A stretch of 64,000 nt of DNA from Peribacillus simplex (GTDB taxonomy: Bacteria; Bacillota; Bacilli; Bacillales; DSM-1321): contig NZ_CP126106.1 in assembly GCF_030123325.1 (NCBI RefSeq), positions 3,252,001-3,316,000 on the forward strand, written 5' to 3'. This document shows positions 33,338 to 43,084 of this stretch, piece by piece. The notes under the pieces were generated by a model that worked only from the letters and a program-made list of their open reading frames with translations, was not told the DNA's origin and did no database searches. Made by a program: the position numbers and the translations under genes. Position 1 is the stretch's first letter. Each line of letters starts with the position of its first letter.

Positions 33338-34549
33338 TCATTTTTTAATTATAACTAGGGGTTTCCCCATTACTTTTAAATTTTTCTCTAACTTCATGAG
33401 CCAAATTGTAAGCAGCATCCCGATCAGTGTGAGTAAACCATAAAATAAATAGACTGAATATATTCCTGATTTATCCAATATTATCCCGCCGCTGAAGGTA
33501 CTGAACCAGTTTCCCAATCCGTTGCCAATGGCGGAATAAAGCGTTATTGCTGTAACTGTTATATGTGCAGGGACGACTTCCCTGATATATTGTAAAGCTG
33601 CTGGTATGAATAAGCCAAGTGAAAACCCTTGAATGACCGAAGTCACATATACGGTAGCCAAACTTGGTTCGGTGAAGTACAAACCCCAGCGGACCAATGA
33701 AGCCGCGCCAGCCAATAAGGTAATTGGCAGCAGGCCTATCTTATGAATCCATGTACCTGCCATTCTCATAAAGGGAATTTCCGATAATACAGCTAATAGG
33801 AATGCAATGCCAATTCCTGTATATGTTCCGCCTCTTGCCTCGACAAACAAACCATAGTATACATTATTTGCAAGATTAGGACCAAAAAGCAAGAACGTGA
33901 TAGCAAGAAAGATTAGAAAACGTTTCATGGTGATCAATTCTTTCATTCCGCCGAAAAGTTTCACTTTCCCCCCAGGAGGCTCTTCGGGCAAACGAAGAGC
34001 CAGGCTAGCCGCGATCAACAGGCCAAAGAAAAAGGCATAAAATATAACGGAAGGACCCATGAAGGATTCAGATAACTTTCCCATTACAAAAACCGCCACA
34101 CCGTAACCAAGTGATCCGAATAAACGGATTTTCCCATAATTCGATTTGATTTTTGTTGTATATTGAAGGGTGATGCTATCAGAAACTGGTATTATCGCAC
34201 TTTGAAAGATGGCCAAAGCAATTGCGACGGATACTAAAAGGAAATAGGGCTCGAACATCAAGTAGCCTAAACCGAATACACCAGCAAGAAACGATGTCAT
34301 TGCAAGTATTTTTGCTGGTCTCCCGCTCCAATCACAGACAATTCCCCAAAAAGGTTGAAAAACGATCATCACTATCGGTCCAACAGACATGATCGTACCT
34401 ATTTCAATACCGGATAAACCTGCTTCATTGGCCAAATAAACGCTTAATAGCGGTGTTAAACTTCCCACTGCAAAAAAAGAAAAAAGGTAAAATACCTTCA
34501 AGTTTATAATATTGACATGCTTTTGTTTTTCCAAATCCAGTTCCCCCAC
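33338..34549 (-). CDS. MFS transporter
   Basis: A 403-residue, 12-helix permease of the MFS_1-like/nucleoside-symporter-like group, similar in size to B. subtilis YwbF. The loop 2-3 motif is degenerate (GIVCDWSGRPAK). A GXLGYG element (GSLGYGVAVFVMG) is in helix 5. Substrate unknown. GTG at 34549 has a weak ribosome site; a TTG at 34534 with GGGGGAACTGG ahead may be the real start. Confidence 0.82.
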   Translation of the reverse strand: MGELDLEKQKHVNIINLKVFYLFSFFAVGSLTPLLSVYLANEAGLSGIEIGTIMSVGPIVMIVFQPFWGIVCDWSGRPAKILAMTSFLAGVFGLGYLMFEPYFLLVSVAIALAIFQSAIIPVSDSITLQYTTKIKSNYGKIRLFGSLGYGVAVFVMGKLSESFMGPSVIFYAFFFGLLIAASLALRLPEEPPGGKVKLFGGMKELITMKRFLIFLAITFLLFGPNLANNVYYGLFVEARGGTYTGIGIAFLLAVLSEIPFMRMAGTWIHKIGLLPITLLAGAASLVRWGLYFTEPSLATVYVTSVIQGFSLGLFIPAALQYIREVVPAHITVTAITLYSAIGNGLGNWFSTFSGGIILDKSGIYSVYLFYGLLTLIGMLLTIWLMKLEKNLKVMGKPLVIIKK

Positions 34550-34602
34550 GCAGACTCTTCTACAAAGTTGATGATTTTTTTCATTGCTCCCTAATAGGCA
34601 TT

Positions 34603-36735
34603 TTAAATAGGGAGCACGATATTAAAGACTGTTCCTTTATTGACTTCGCTCTCGACAAAGACATTCCCCGAATGGCTTTCTATGATTTTAAAGCTGATCA
34701 TGAGACCTAACCCGTTTCCAGATTTTTTCGTTGTGAAAAATGGTTCCCCGAGTCTCTTTAGCTGCTCTGGCGGCATCCCAATTCCTGTGTCGGTAATGGA
34801 TATATGCACTTTATCCTCTTTAAGTTCAGTGATGACTTTTATGAACCCACCGTCAGGCATAGCTTCCATACCATTTTTAATGAAGTTCAATATGACTTGT
34901 TTTAACCGATTCTCATCACACCGAACGAGTATCTCTTCGTCATTACAATCCGAAATCAGCCTGATGTTCTTCTTCCTTGCTTCAAACTCCGTCAAAGATA
35001 CAACGTTTTGAATGATCGACACAAGATTCTTCGTTTCCAATATCAATGCCTGTGGTTTGGCCAATTGTAAGAACTCTTCAACTATCTCATTCACACGATT
35101 GATTTCATCCATGATTATTTCTAGATATTCTTGTTTATTTTTGTCCGTTTCATCCAATTGCAAAAATTCCGTATATCCTTTCATGGATGTCAGCGGATTC
35201 CGTATTTCATGTGCCACCCCAGCTGCAAGCTGACCGACAGCGGCTAATTTATCCTGCCGATGGAGCATCTCTTCAGATTGTTTACGCTCAGTTATGTCAT
35301 ATCTAAGTGCCAAAAACTGAGATGGCTTTCCTTCTTCGTTGAAAAATGGAACAATGGTTGTATCGACCCAATAAAAACTGCCATCTTTGGCCTTGTTCCT
35401 AATTTCACCTTTCCAAACTTTCCGTTCATGGACGGTCTTCCACATTTGTTCAAAGAATTCCTTTGGATGGTATCCAGAATTAACCATTTTATGGGTTTGG
35501 CCTATCAATTCACCTTTCCCATAACCTGAAACCTCCGAGAACTTTTCATTCACTTCAATAATGACTCCTTTATCATCGGTTATCGCCACAATCAAGGATT
35601 GGTTTATTGCATAATGCATATCTTCCAGTTCCTTGATTGAACCCTTTAAAGCATTTTCTGCTTTTTTACGACTGGAAATATCCGAACGGATGGAAATATA
35701 TTGATATGGTTTCCCCTTTTTCATAAAAGGAACGATAGTTGTATCAACCCAATAAACATTACCATCTTTAGCCCGATTGCATATTTCACCATGCCATGTT
35801 TTCCCTTGGCTGATCGTTAGCCATAAATCAGTGAAAAATTCTTTTGCATGATAACCAGAATTTATTATGGAATGGTTTTTCCCTATTAGTTCATGTTTTT
35901 CATATTGTGATATTTCCAGGAATTTTTCGTTAACATATGTAATGATTCCTTTTGCATCCGTGATGGCGACGATTGCCGATTGATCTAAAGCATAACGGAT
36001 ATCACTCACAGTATTATCGCTTTTTGCTAACCGACGGCCCACAATCGTACTTGAAGCTATCAAGCTGGCAAGGATGAATAATGAAACGAAGCATGTAAGA
36101 TAAAGCATAAATGGCGTGAGTGGAACAAATTCAACCGGTTCATTTTTCACGTTCATCGGTAACACTCTCACAAAAAGATAATAGCCTTCAATGATTGCCC
36201 CACTCATCATGAGCGTACTGACTGGCTTTAGCGAAGATTGACTTAATTTATTAAAATAAAATAATATTGCAAGCGCTGCTACAAATAATATAAAGATACT
36301 GAAAAGCGTACTGAGAACCGACAATGGGCTAAAGTGCAAGGAGTGATTTAAAGAAGATGTTCCCATTATATAATTGGATAAAATGGCCATCGTAAACATG
36401 AAGCCGCAAAAAACGATTTGCAGGAATTGGGTTTTATACGATATGGCCAATAACCCAACCCCTGCGAGCGCTATCGCTAGAGCTAACGAAAAAATTATTG
36501 TAGAAAAGTTGGATGCTGCCATTCCTGAATTATCGAGGGTATATATGACCACAAAATTAAGCGTCCAGATTGCCACTCCCATAGAGCAGCTGCTCCCTAT
36601 ATATACCAGACGTTTATATCTCTCTATCGTCAGTAATGTTGTCAGTAAATCCAAAGCCGTATAACACGCCATTATTATCAATAGTACTGCAATCATAAAG
36701 AGGACAGAATTTGATGCCACAATTGATTGTTCCAT
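34603..36735 (-). CDS. Membrane sensor histidine kinase with two PAS domains and a degenerate MHYT-like sensor
   Basis: A 710-residue kinase. Residues 1-235 form about seven helices in the MHYT arrangement, but the metal motif is replaced (SMGVAIWTLNFV where W-MHF-GM is expected). Two PAS-PAC units follow (about 243-360 and 368-485) and are near-duplicates (NEKFLEISQYEKHELIGK / NEKFSEVSGYGKGELIGQ). The HisKA box is VAHEIRNPLTS with H509. ATP-lid motifs are NFIKNGMEA, DTGIGMP and GNGLGLMIS. No response regulator is adjacent, as with Bacillus phosphorelay kinases such as KinA-KinE, a plausible but unproven role. AGAGGTGAT precedes ATG. Confidence 0.88.
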   Translation of the reverse strand: MEQSIVASNSVLFMIAVLLIIMACYTALDLLTTLLTIERYKRLVYIGSSCSMGVAIWTLNFVVIYTLDNSGMAASNFSTIIFSLALAIALAGVGLLAISYKTQFLQIVFCGFMFTMAILSNYIMGTSSLNHSLHFSPLSVLSTLFSIFILFVAALAILFYFNKLSQSSLKPVSTLMMSGAIIEGYYLFVRVLPMNVKNEPVEFVPLTPFMLYLTCFVSLFILASLIASSTIVGRRLAKSDNTVSDIRYALDQSAIVAITDAKGIITYVNEKFLEISQYEKHELIGKNHSIINSGYHAKEFFTDLWLTISQGKTWHGEICNRAKDGNVYWVDTTIVPFMKKGKPYQYISIRSDISSRKKAENALKGSIKELEDMHYAINQSLIVAITDDKGVIIEVNEKFSEVSGYGKGELIGQTHKMVNSGYHPKEFFEQMWKTVHERKVWKGEIRNKAKDGSFYWVDTTIVPFFNEEGKPSQFLALRYDITERKQSEEMLHRQDKLAAVGQLAAGVAHEIRNPLTSMKGYTEFLQLDETDKNKQEYLEIIMDEINRVNEIVEEFLQLAKPQALILETKNLVSIIQNVVSLTEFEARKKNIRLISDCNDEEILVRCDENRLKQVILNFIKNGMEAMPDGGFIKVITELKEDKVHISITDTGIGMPPEQLKRLGEPFFTTKKSGNGLGLMISFKIIESHSGNVFVESEVNKGTVFNIVLPI

Positions 36736-37047
36736 TTTTTTACTTGATCACCTCTACCGTTCTATTCTCCTATATTGTAATGTAAATTCACAGGACCTCA
36801 AAGGTTTTTTATTTCCTTACTCCTATTTGATTTTTACGTAGCACCCCTTGCCTCAAGAAAATGAAGGTTTTTTCATAAATTCAATAAAATGAGAAATACT
36901 ATTGTTTTGTATGGAGTAGAATATGAATACATGGTAATGACAAGCATTCACAATCCTGTTTCATCATTGCAGGGAATTATCAATAATACCAATAATTATT
37001 CAGGAATATATTAATCAAGAATGTTAATTTCTTTATTTAATTATACC
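36736..37047. other. Intergenic gap between divergent kinase and yitT genes
   Basis: AT-rich sequence holding the two divergent promoters. No gene or RNA structure is recognised. Confidence 0.5.
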
Positions 37048-37076
37048 TATAGGTTTATAATTAAATAGAACCTATA
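37048..37076. promoter_or_regulatory. Inverted repeat before yitT-like gene
   Basis: TATAGGTT (37048-37055) and AACCTATA (37069-37076), 13 bases apart and about 22 bp before the start codon. It may be an operator or a small leader hairpin; the binding protein is unknown. Confidence 0.35.
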
Positions 37077-37097
37077 TAGAGAGAAGGAGTGGGGGTC

Positions 37098-38012
37098 ATG
37101 ATTATGTCAGACCTGGCAGGTGCAAGTACAACAGAAATTATGCAAAAGAAGACCCAGCATAAAAAATTAACACTTAGACAAATTTTACAGAGAGGTCTAT
37201 TAATTACGATCGGTGCGGTTTTAATGGCTGTCGGCCTCGAGATTTTTTTAGTGCCGAATAACGTAATCGACGGGGGCATAACGGGTATTTCGATTATGTT
37301 ATCTTACATCACTGGATGGAAGCTTGGAATCTTTCTTTTCATTTTGAATCTTCCTTTCTTTTTTATCGGTTATAAACAAATCGGAAAAACCTTCGCATTA
37401 TCTACCCTTTATGGAATTTTAGTCCTTTCCATTACCACTACATTGCTTCATCATGTACCAGCTTTCACTCAAGATATCCTCCTAGCGTCCGCTTTCGGCG
37501 GAATGATTCTTGGAATTGGTGTTGGAATGGTCATACGATATGGCGGCTCATTGGATGGTACAGAAATACTTGCTATTCTCGCTAGCAAGAAACTCCCTTT
37601 TTCCGTTGGGGAAATCGTCATGTTCTTTAATTTATTCATCCTTGGCAGTGCGGGCTTCGTATTCTCGTGGGATCGTGCCATGTATTCGATCATAGCTTAC
37701 TTCGTGGCATATAAAACGATGGATATTGTCATCGCAGGTTTGGACGAATCCAAATTTGTTTGGATTATCAGTGATGAATTTAATGATATCGGCGATGCGA
37801 TAATGAATCGTCTTGGACGGGGCGTAACCTTTTTAGCTGGCGAAGGAGCTTATTCTGGTGATGATAAAAAAGTCATCTTTTGTGTAATAAACAGGCTTGA
37901 GGAAGCAAAACTTAAAGAGATAGTCAAAAGCTTCGATCCATCTGCATTTCTTGCCGTAGGGGATATCGCGGAAGTTCGAGGCGGTCGGTTCAAGAAAAAG
38001 GATATTCACTAA
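37098..38012 (+). CDS. YitT-family membrane protein
   Basis: A 304-residue protein. Five to six helices form the YitT/DUF161 domain (GAVLMAVGLEIFLVPNNVID, DGGITGISIML, GGSLDGTEILA). They are followed by a cytosolic DUF2179 domain of about 80 residues (RGVTFLAGEGAYSGDDKKVI...FLAVGDIAEVRGG). Function is unknown; bacilli carry several paralogues. ATG at 37098 with GAGAAGGAG is preferred to the GTG at 37089. Confidence 0.88.
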   Translation: MIMSDLAGASTTEIMQKKTQHKKLTLRQILQRGLLITIGAVLMAVGLEIFLVPNNVIDGGITGISIMLSYITGWKLGIFLFILNLPFFFIGYKQIGKTFALSTLYGILVLSITTTLLHHVPAFTQDILLASAFGGMILGIGVGMVIRYGGSLDGTEILAILASKKLPFSVGEIVMFFNLFILGSAGFVFSWDRAMYSIIAYFVAYKTMDIVIAGLDESKFVWIISDEFNDIGDAIMNRLGRGVTFLAGEGAYSGDDKKVIFCVINRLEEAKLKEIVKSFDPSAFLAVGDIAEVRGGRFKKKDIH

Positions 38013-38051
38013 ACTCAACTGCTTTTTGCTTCATCCAATTGGCAAAAAGAT

Positions 38052-38089
38052 AAAAAAAGCTGAAGGGAGAATCCCCTTCAGCTTTTTTT
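38052..38089. terminator. Bidirectional terminator yitT / ydjO-like
   Basis: AAAAAAGCTGAAGGG, AGAAT loop, CCCCTTCAGCTTTTTTT. Confidence 0.88.
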
Positions 38090-38097
38090 ATCTAGAC

Positions 38098-38292
38098 TTA
38101 ATAGTTTCTTGGATTGTTGATTGCTTGAAGCATTCTGGTGCCGGGTTTCATCTCGCTGCTACATAACGGACAAACATGTTCATCATTACTTGTAAAGTTA
38201 TCGCGAATCCAACCTTTGCAATCTTCTGATGTACATTCCCACACCTTTGTTTCTTCAGGAATGATTTCTTCCGTATTATTTCTTCTATACAT
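38098..38292 (-). CDS. YdjO-family cold-inducible small zinc-ribbon-like protein
   Basis: A 64-residue protein with four cysteines: WECTSEDCKGW and VCPLCSSEM, a zinc-ribbon layout, plus TKVWECTSEDCKGWIRDNF as in YdjO. B. subtilis YdjO is cold-inducible. A second copy lies 850 bp away (39143). ATG 38292 follows AAGGAGTGAG. Confidence 0.82.
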   Translation of the reverse strand: MYRRNNTEEIIPEETKVWECTSEDCKGWIRDNFTSNDEHVCPLCSSEMKPGTRMLQAINNPRNY

Positions 38293-38301
38293 ATATCTCA
38301 C

Positions 38302-39142
38302 TCCTTAGAATTGAATTGACTCCGTCCTGCATAACAGATCACAAGCCATAAAGATAAAAGAAAGAATAGATGGCGTTTAATCTAAATTGTGAGTAAATAA
38401 CCATTCGCAAATCTAAGTATGATCATTGTTCTTTTCAAACAAACTTTTGAATGGTAAGAACTTGAGATTACGACATGAATTTTTCATATCTCAGTAACCA
38501 TTATATCATATATATGCTTTACATATTTGAAGAAAGATTCTAAAAAAAGAAATGATTCCCCAAAATGAAACACAGTCCCTGACTTACCCTTCAAGATAAC
38601 CGAGACTGCGCTGTTTAAGAATCCATTCCATATGGTTCTTCCTGCTCGTTCAATGAACATTTCAATGCGAATCGAGCATGAGAGTAATTTTTAATGCCAA
38701 AACCTAAAACAATGAAAGCCCTGCCTCTCTCCCATCCATACGGTTCCTAGACCGTGCCTGCGAGAATCAGATAAAAGCTTGTAAGTACATGTTTATTAAT
38801 TAAAACCGTCCGTAATTCCAATTGGGTAGATTAAATTCCAAAAGACAAATGGTACATAGAAGTAAGTTAATGAAGAACAGAAATGGATCGAGGAAAATAA
38901 TTACATGTAGTTCTTTTTTCAAGATGTGTTTAACTTGTTTCTACTTCATCATGAAAATGATGAAAAATTATTTTATTAATAAAAATGTTACTTTAAATTA
39001 CCCTCCAGTGTTTTCTTTTCATAACACTGAAAATTAACTATACCATAAATATTTTTGTATGTAAAGCCTTAATCCAAAACGAAATCACTCCGTCATACTT
39101 CTTTCTTAAAATAAAAAATAAAGAGGCTATGATTCACCTCTT
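38302..39142. other. 840-bp gap between two ydjO-like genes
   Basis: No convincing gene. A plus-strand open frame at 38822-39037 lacks a ribosome site and has a low-complexity product. Nothing structured was recognised apart from AT-rich runs upstream of the first ydjO-like gene. Confidence 0.5.
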
Positions 39143-39349
39143 TTATTTAAACGCATTATACTCATTTTCAATTTTTGGAAGTTCCCTGACTTCCTCAACT
39201 AATTGACTTCCGCACATTGGGCAATCATAGTTTTCCGAGGCAAAATCTTTTCTCATCCAACCATTGCAATCTGCTGATCCACAAGCATATACTATCGTAT
39301 CTTCCATAACGATTTCTGGTTCCTCTGAATTCTTTTTACCAAAATACAT
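39143..39349 (-). CDS. YdjO-family paralogue
   Basis: A 68-residue protein with the same four-cysteine pattern: YACGSADCNGWMRKDF and YDCPMCGSQL. The first half is close to the paralogue at 38098, the ends differ. GAGGAGGTTGCTC precedes ATG at 39349. Confidence 0.82.
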   Translation of the reverse strand: MYFGKKNSEEPEIVMEDTIVYACGSADCNGWMRKDFASENYDCPMCGSQLVEEVRELPKIENEYNAFK

Positions 39350-39475
39350 GAGCAACCTCCTCTTTTTTATATAAAGACTCTGATTAAAGGCGCAAGATTT
39401 CTCCTTTTTATCATTCCTAGTATACGCATTAAACTAAATTCTTATTTATTCAATGAAGAAATTATCCAAAAAACC

Positions 39476-41605
39476 TTAACACCTTTCGTTTTCCAACCCT
39501 GCTTTAACCAAGATCGCTTTAATCATGAAGTAGGAAATATGCTCAGGCAGGGCTTCTTTTAGTGGTTTCAATTTTTCAGAATCCAATTGTTTCGCAGTTT
39601 CCAAAACAAGATCAAACTCTTTATCCGAGAAAATCTCTTCCCATTTGATATCCAGGTGTTCTTCTGCACACTTTAATAAATGATTTTCAATTGAAACGGA
39701 AGACAGCCCTCTCAATGTCCCTATTTCCTTGATTGATTTACCTTCCCGATATAAGCGATAGCTTTCTAAATGAGATTGTTTAGTAGCTCGCTTTACCGTT
39801 TCCTTTGTAACCATATTATTCGTTTCTAATTCAGGATGTGCCTGTACATACTGGGAAATCCCTTGTAAGAACACGGATCCGAAGCGTTCAAATTTCTGCA
39901 TTCCTACGCCTTTAACTTCCAGGAATTCCTCTTCCGTCCTCGGGAGTTTGACGGCCATATCCTTCAAAGATGCATCGGAAAAAATAATGAATGGAGGTAC
40001 ATTTTCCTTACTTGCCAATTCTTTTCTTACCTGTCTTAACTCTTCGAACAACCCATGATCCGCACTGATGCTGCTTACTTTTTTTATTTCCTTACGCAGG
40101 ACTTTTTTCTGTCCCAGTAGCACTTCCCTGCCAGCATTGGTAACCTTAAGGACCGGAAACTGGCCGCCCGTCATTTCGATGTACTGTTTTGCTGTCAGGA
40201 AATCAATGAAATCACCTACATCCTTCGCAGATTGATCATTGATGATACCATAGGTTGAAAGGTTCTGGAATCCGAACTCTTCCATTTTCTTATTGCGTGA
40301 TCCCGTAAGCACTTGTGAAATCATCGTTTTACCAAATCGTTCACCCATTCGCAACATGCATGAAAGGACCATCTGTGCTTGTGTAGTTACTTCAATAGAT
40401 TCACGTTTATCTGTACAATTTTCGCAATGACCGCAATCTTCCGGGTTTTCTTCTCCAAAGTATTGAAGGATGAACGCTTGCAAGCACCCTTCGGTAAAAC
40501 AATAATCCTTCATTTTGTTCAATTTCTTCAATTCCTGGGACTGCCACTCCTGCGAGGGATTTGATTGATCAATCAAGAAACGCTGTATCTGCATATCCTG
40601 AGGGGAATATAAGAGGATACATTCACTATCCAAACCGTCCCTCCCTGCACGTCCCGCTTCCTGATAATAACTCTCCATGTTCTTTGGAGTTTGGTAATGG
40701 ATGACGTATCTAACATTCGACTTATCGATCCCCATCCCAAAGGCGGATGTTGCCACCATCAAGGGAACGTCATCACGAATGAATTGGTCTTGCTGTTCCG
40801 ACCGGTCTTGTTCATTCATGCCAGCATGGTATCGCCCTGTTTTGAATCCGGCTTTAATAAGCTTGGCATACAAGGTATCGACTTCTTTCCTAGTGGCTGC
40901 ATATATGATGCCCGATTCACTTTTGTTTTTTTCTAAATAGCGCATTAAAAACCGTCCGCGATTTTCTTCTTTCACAACGGAAAAGAACAGGTTATCTCGA
41001 GAAAATCCCGTTGATACTGTATGCTGCACTGATATTCCTAGTGACTGACATATATCATCGGTCACATGCGGTGTGGCTGTTGCCGTTAATGCCAGTACAG
41101 TCGGAGCTGATGGCATGTTTTTCAATAAGGTCTTGATTTTTAAATAACTTGGTCTGAAGTCATGTCCCCATTGAGATATACAGTGGGCCTCATCGATGGC
41201 AACCAATGAAATTTCCACATTAAATAGATCCTGTTGAAATGCAGGATTCTCCAAACGTTCGGGTGCAACATAAACCAGCTTATATCTACCGTGCTTAATA
41301 TCATTCATTCTATTGGATGATTCTAACCCAGAAATGGAGCTATTAAGAAATGTGGCATCAATCCCATTTTGTTCGAGGGCATCTACTTGGTCCTTCATCA
41401 AGGAAATAAGTGGGGATATCACGAGTGTTACACCTGGTAACAGAAGGGCTGGAATTTGGTAACATATTGATTTACCTCCGCCGGTTGGCATGATTCCCGC
41501 TGTGTTTATTCCTTCCAAAACCTGTTCGATAATTTGTTCCTGACCTTTTCGGAAAGATTCATAACCAAAGTATTCCTGTAAATAATCACGTGCTTTTTCC
41601 ATCAA
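39476..41605 (-). CDS. recQ: RecQ-family DNA helicase
   Basis: A 709-residue 3'-5' helicase for recombination and fork repair. Walker A is TGGGKSICYQ (residues 41-50), the Walker B box is IDEAHCISQWGHDFRP, and motif VI is QEAGRAGRDG. The zinc cysteines of the RQC domain are in CLQAF...CGHCENC. An HRDC domain (about 515-590) and a C-terminal helix-turn-helix extension (SIKEIGTLRGLSSVSIENHL) follow. This full architecture is longer than the short Bacillus RecS. TTG 41605 or ATG 41602 follows GGAGGAG. Confidence 0.94.
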   Translation of the reverse strand: MMEKARDYLQEYFGYESFRKGQEQIIEQVLEGINTAGIMPTGGGKSICYQIPALLLPGVTLVISPLISLMKDQVDALEQNGIDATFLNSSISGLESSNRMNDIKHGRYKLVYVAPERLENPAFQQDLFNVEISLVAIDEAHCISQWGHDFRPSYLKIKTLLKNMPSAPTVLALTATATPHVTDDICQSLGISVQHTVSTGFSRDNLFFSVVKEENRGRFLMRYLEKNKSESGIIYAATRKEVDTLYAKLIKAGFKTGRYHAGMNEQDRSEQQDQFIRDDVPLMVATSAFGMGIDKSNVRYVIHYQTPKNMESYYQEAGRAGRDGLDSECILLYSPQDMQIQRFLIDQSNPSQEWQSQELKKLNKMKDYCFTEGCLQAFILQYFGEENPEDCGHCENCTDKRESIEVTTQAQMVLSCMLRMGERFGKTMISQVLTGSRNKKMEEFGFQNLSTYGIINDQSAKDVGDFIDFLTAKQYIEMTGGQFPVLKVTNAGREVLLGQKKVLRKEIKKVSSISADHGLFEELRQVRKELASKENVPPFIIFSDASLKDMAVKLPRTEEEFLEVKGVGMQKFERFGSVFLQGISQYVQAHPELETNNMVTKETVKRATKQSHLESYRLYREGKSIKEIGTLRGLSSVSIENHLLKCAEEHLDIKWEEIFSDKEFDLVLETAKQLDSEKLKPLKEALPEHISYFMIKAILVKAGLENERC

Positions 41606-41692
41606 TTTACTACTCCTCCAATTTTCCTTGTTAGGATTTATAAGGATCTATTTCTTTCATTGTACCTGCTTTTCCCGTGAACCAAAAGGACA

Positions 41693-41731
41693 AAAAAAGC
41701 AGACACATTATGTCTGTGTCTGCTTTTTTCA
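41693..41731. terminator. Terminator between yocH-like and recQ genes
   Basis: AAAAAGCAGACACA, short loop, TGTGTCTGCTTTTTT. It lies just past the yocH-like stop on the minus strand. Confidence 0.85.
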
Positions 41732-41759
41732 ATATATGAACATGTTTTGTATGGTTTAA

Positions 41760-42593
41760 TTAATTCAGGATTTGAACTTTGACGTTTTTAACGCCCCAAT
41801 TCACGGCATCTTTTTCGTTAGGTACAAAAATGTCCACTCTATTCCCTTTGATGGCACTGCCTGTATCCGCTGCGGTCGCGTAGCCATAACCCTCTACATA
41901 AACTTTAGATCCAAGCGGAATGACTGATGGGTCCACTGATATCACCTTTGCATCAGGATTCGCTTTCAAGTTGACTCCTGTGGCTGTAGTACCGCTGCAG
42001 CCTTGACAATCAGCCGTATAGGCAGTTGCTCTAACAGTGATTTCTTTTTCGATTCCTGCTTGATCGCTGGATTCATTGTTTGTGTCTGCTTTTTCTGATG
42101 ATTCTGCTGGTTCCGATTGTTCAACCGGCTTTGTTTGTTCTGCTGGTTTCGATTGTTCCACTGGCTTTGATTGTTCTGCTGGTGCAGCTTGCTCTGATTC
42201 CTGTGCAGGCCCTACACTCGCAGCTTCGACTTTATTAGCTGCAGGTTTAATGACCAGTTTCTGACCAGGGTGGATTGTATCTGAATTTAAACCGTTCCAA
42301 GATTTAATATCATTTACCGCTACATCATATTTGTCTGCAATTTCCGATAATGTGTCCCCTGACTTTACTTTATGATGCTCTTCTTGAGAAATATGTATGG
42401 TTTCTCCGGCATATATCACGTCTGAAGACAAATTGTTCCAAGACTTAACATCTTCTATTGATACTTTATATGTTTGAGATATCCCCCATAATGTGTCTCC
42501 ATCTTTCACTTTGACATCTTCTGCTTGTACCGGAATTGTAAATGCACCGGATATTGCAGCCGCTGCCGCTAACGATAAGATTGATTTTTTCAT
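41760..42593 (-). CDS. yocH: LysM-3D-domain cell-wall protein (YocH-like)
   Basis: A 277-residue secreted protein. The signal peptide is residues 1-24 (ends PVQA). Two LysM domains follow (about 27-70 and 74-113: DGDTLWGISQTYKVS, SGDTLSEIADKYDV). A Pro/Glu/Ser linker with KPVEQSKPAEQ-type repeats leads to a C-terminal 3D domain (RATAYTADCQGCSG...DTGSAIKGNRVDIFV) with its catalytic aspartates. It binds peptidoglycan and resembles muralytic YocH/resuscitation-type enzymes. B. subtilis yocH is WalR-dependent, and a near-match box lies upstream. Confidence 0.9.
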   Translation of the reverse strand: MKKSILSLAAAAAISGAFTIPVQAEDVKVKDGDTLWGISQTYKVSIEDVKSWNNLSSDVIYAGETIHISQEEHHKVKSGDTLSEIADKYDVAVNDIKSWNGLNSDTIHPGQKLVIKPAANKVEAASVGPAQESEQAAPAEQSKPVEQSKPAEQTKPVEQSEPAESSEKADTNNESSDQAGIEKEITVRATAYTADCQGCSGTTATGVNLKANPDAKVISVDPSVIPLGSKVYVEGYGYATAADTGSAIKGNRVDIFVPNEKDAVNWGVKNVKVQILN

Positions 42594-42666
42594 ATGTTTG
42601 TTACCTCCTTGTGAGCTGCTTTATAAGCTACGAGTTAAATCTTAACATAGTTTTTTTCTATACAAA

Positions 42667-42724
42667 GAACAAACAGATAAAGAATAGATGACAAACATCA
42701 CAACAAGATAACGAGACTATAACA
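42667..42724 (-). promoter_or_regulatory. Possible WalR box and promoter of the yocH-like gene
   Basis: On the minus strand TGTTAT-N5-CGTTAT (42708-42724) fits the WalR pattern TGTWAH-N5-TGTWAH with one mismatch. A TTGTTC -35 (42667-42672) with TATGTT 17 bp on lies downstream. Weak evidence. Confidence 0.35.
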
Positions 42725-42786
42725 AGATTTTATAATATTCTGAAAAACATCATTTTCCAGATAATTTCCTTTCCGGGCCAGAGAAG

Positions 42787-42815
42787 TCATATTATGCATT
42801 ATCCAGGCATAAAAA
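42787..42815 (+). promoter_or_regulatory. Sigma-E-type promoter of cotJABC
   Basis: TCATATT (42787-42793), 14 bp, CATAAAAAT (42808-42816). This fits the mother-cell sigma-E pattern kmATAtT-N14-CATAcaaT and lies 35 bp ahead of the cotJA start. Confidence 0.75.
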
Positions 42816-42850
42816 TTAAAGGCCATATCTTTACAAAGGAGGTATTTTTT

Positions 42851-43084
42851 GTGACCCGCGAAAAGACTTTTACCTTAGTTAAGTCATATAAACCTTTCCA
42901 TAGTAAATTCGATCCTTGTCCGCCTATTGGGAGAAAGTATTACAGGACACCTCCTAATTTGTATATTAATTTTCAACCGCCTAATATGGAGCAGTTCACA
43001 CCGGAAGAAGCTTTGAAATACGGTACACTTTGGAAATTCTTTTATGATTTTTATGATAATCCATATCGGGAAAGGGAGACGTAA
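42851..43084 (+). CDS. cotJA: Spore coat protein CotJA
   Basis: A 77-residue coat-associated protein. Recognised from SKFDPCPPIGRKYYRTPPNL and the C-terminal EQFTPEEALKYGTLWKFFYD. GTG at 42851 is chosen because AAAGGAGG lies at the right distance; the longer frame from 42794 includes the sigma-E promoter. Its TAA abuts the ATG of cotJB. Confidence 0.9.
   Translation: MTREKTFTLVKSYKPFHSKFDPCPPIGRKYYRTPPNLYINFQPPNMEQFTPEEALKYGTLWKFFYDFYDNPYRERET

Noticed and set aside
38822..39037. 71-codon plus-strand frame between the ydjO-like genes
   Set aside because: No ribosome site, a Lys/Asn/Phe-heavy product as expected from AT-rich DNA, and no neighbour logic.
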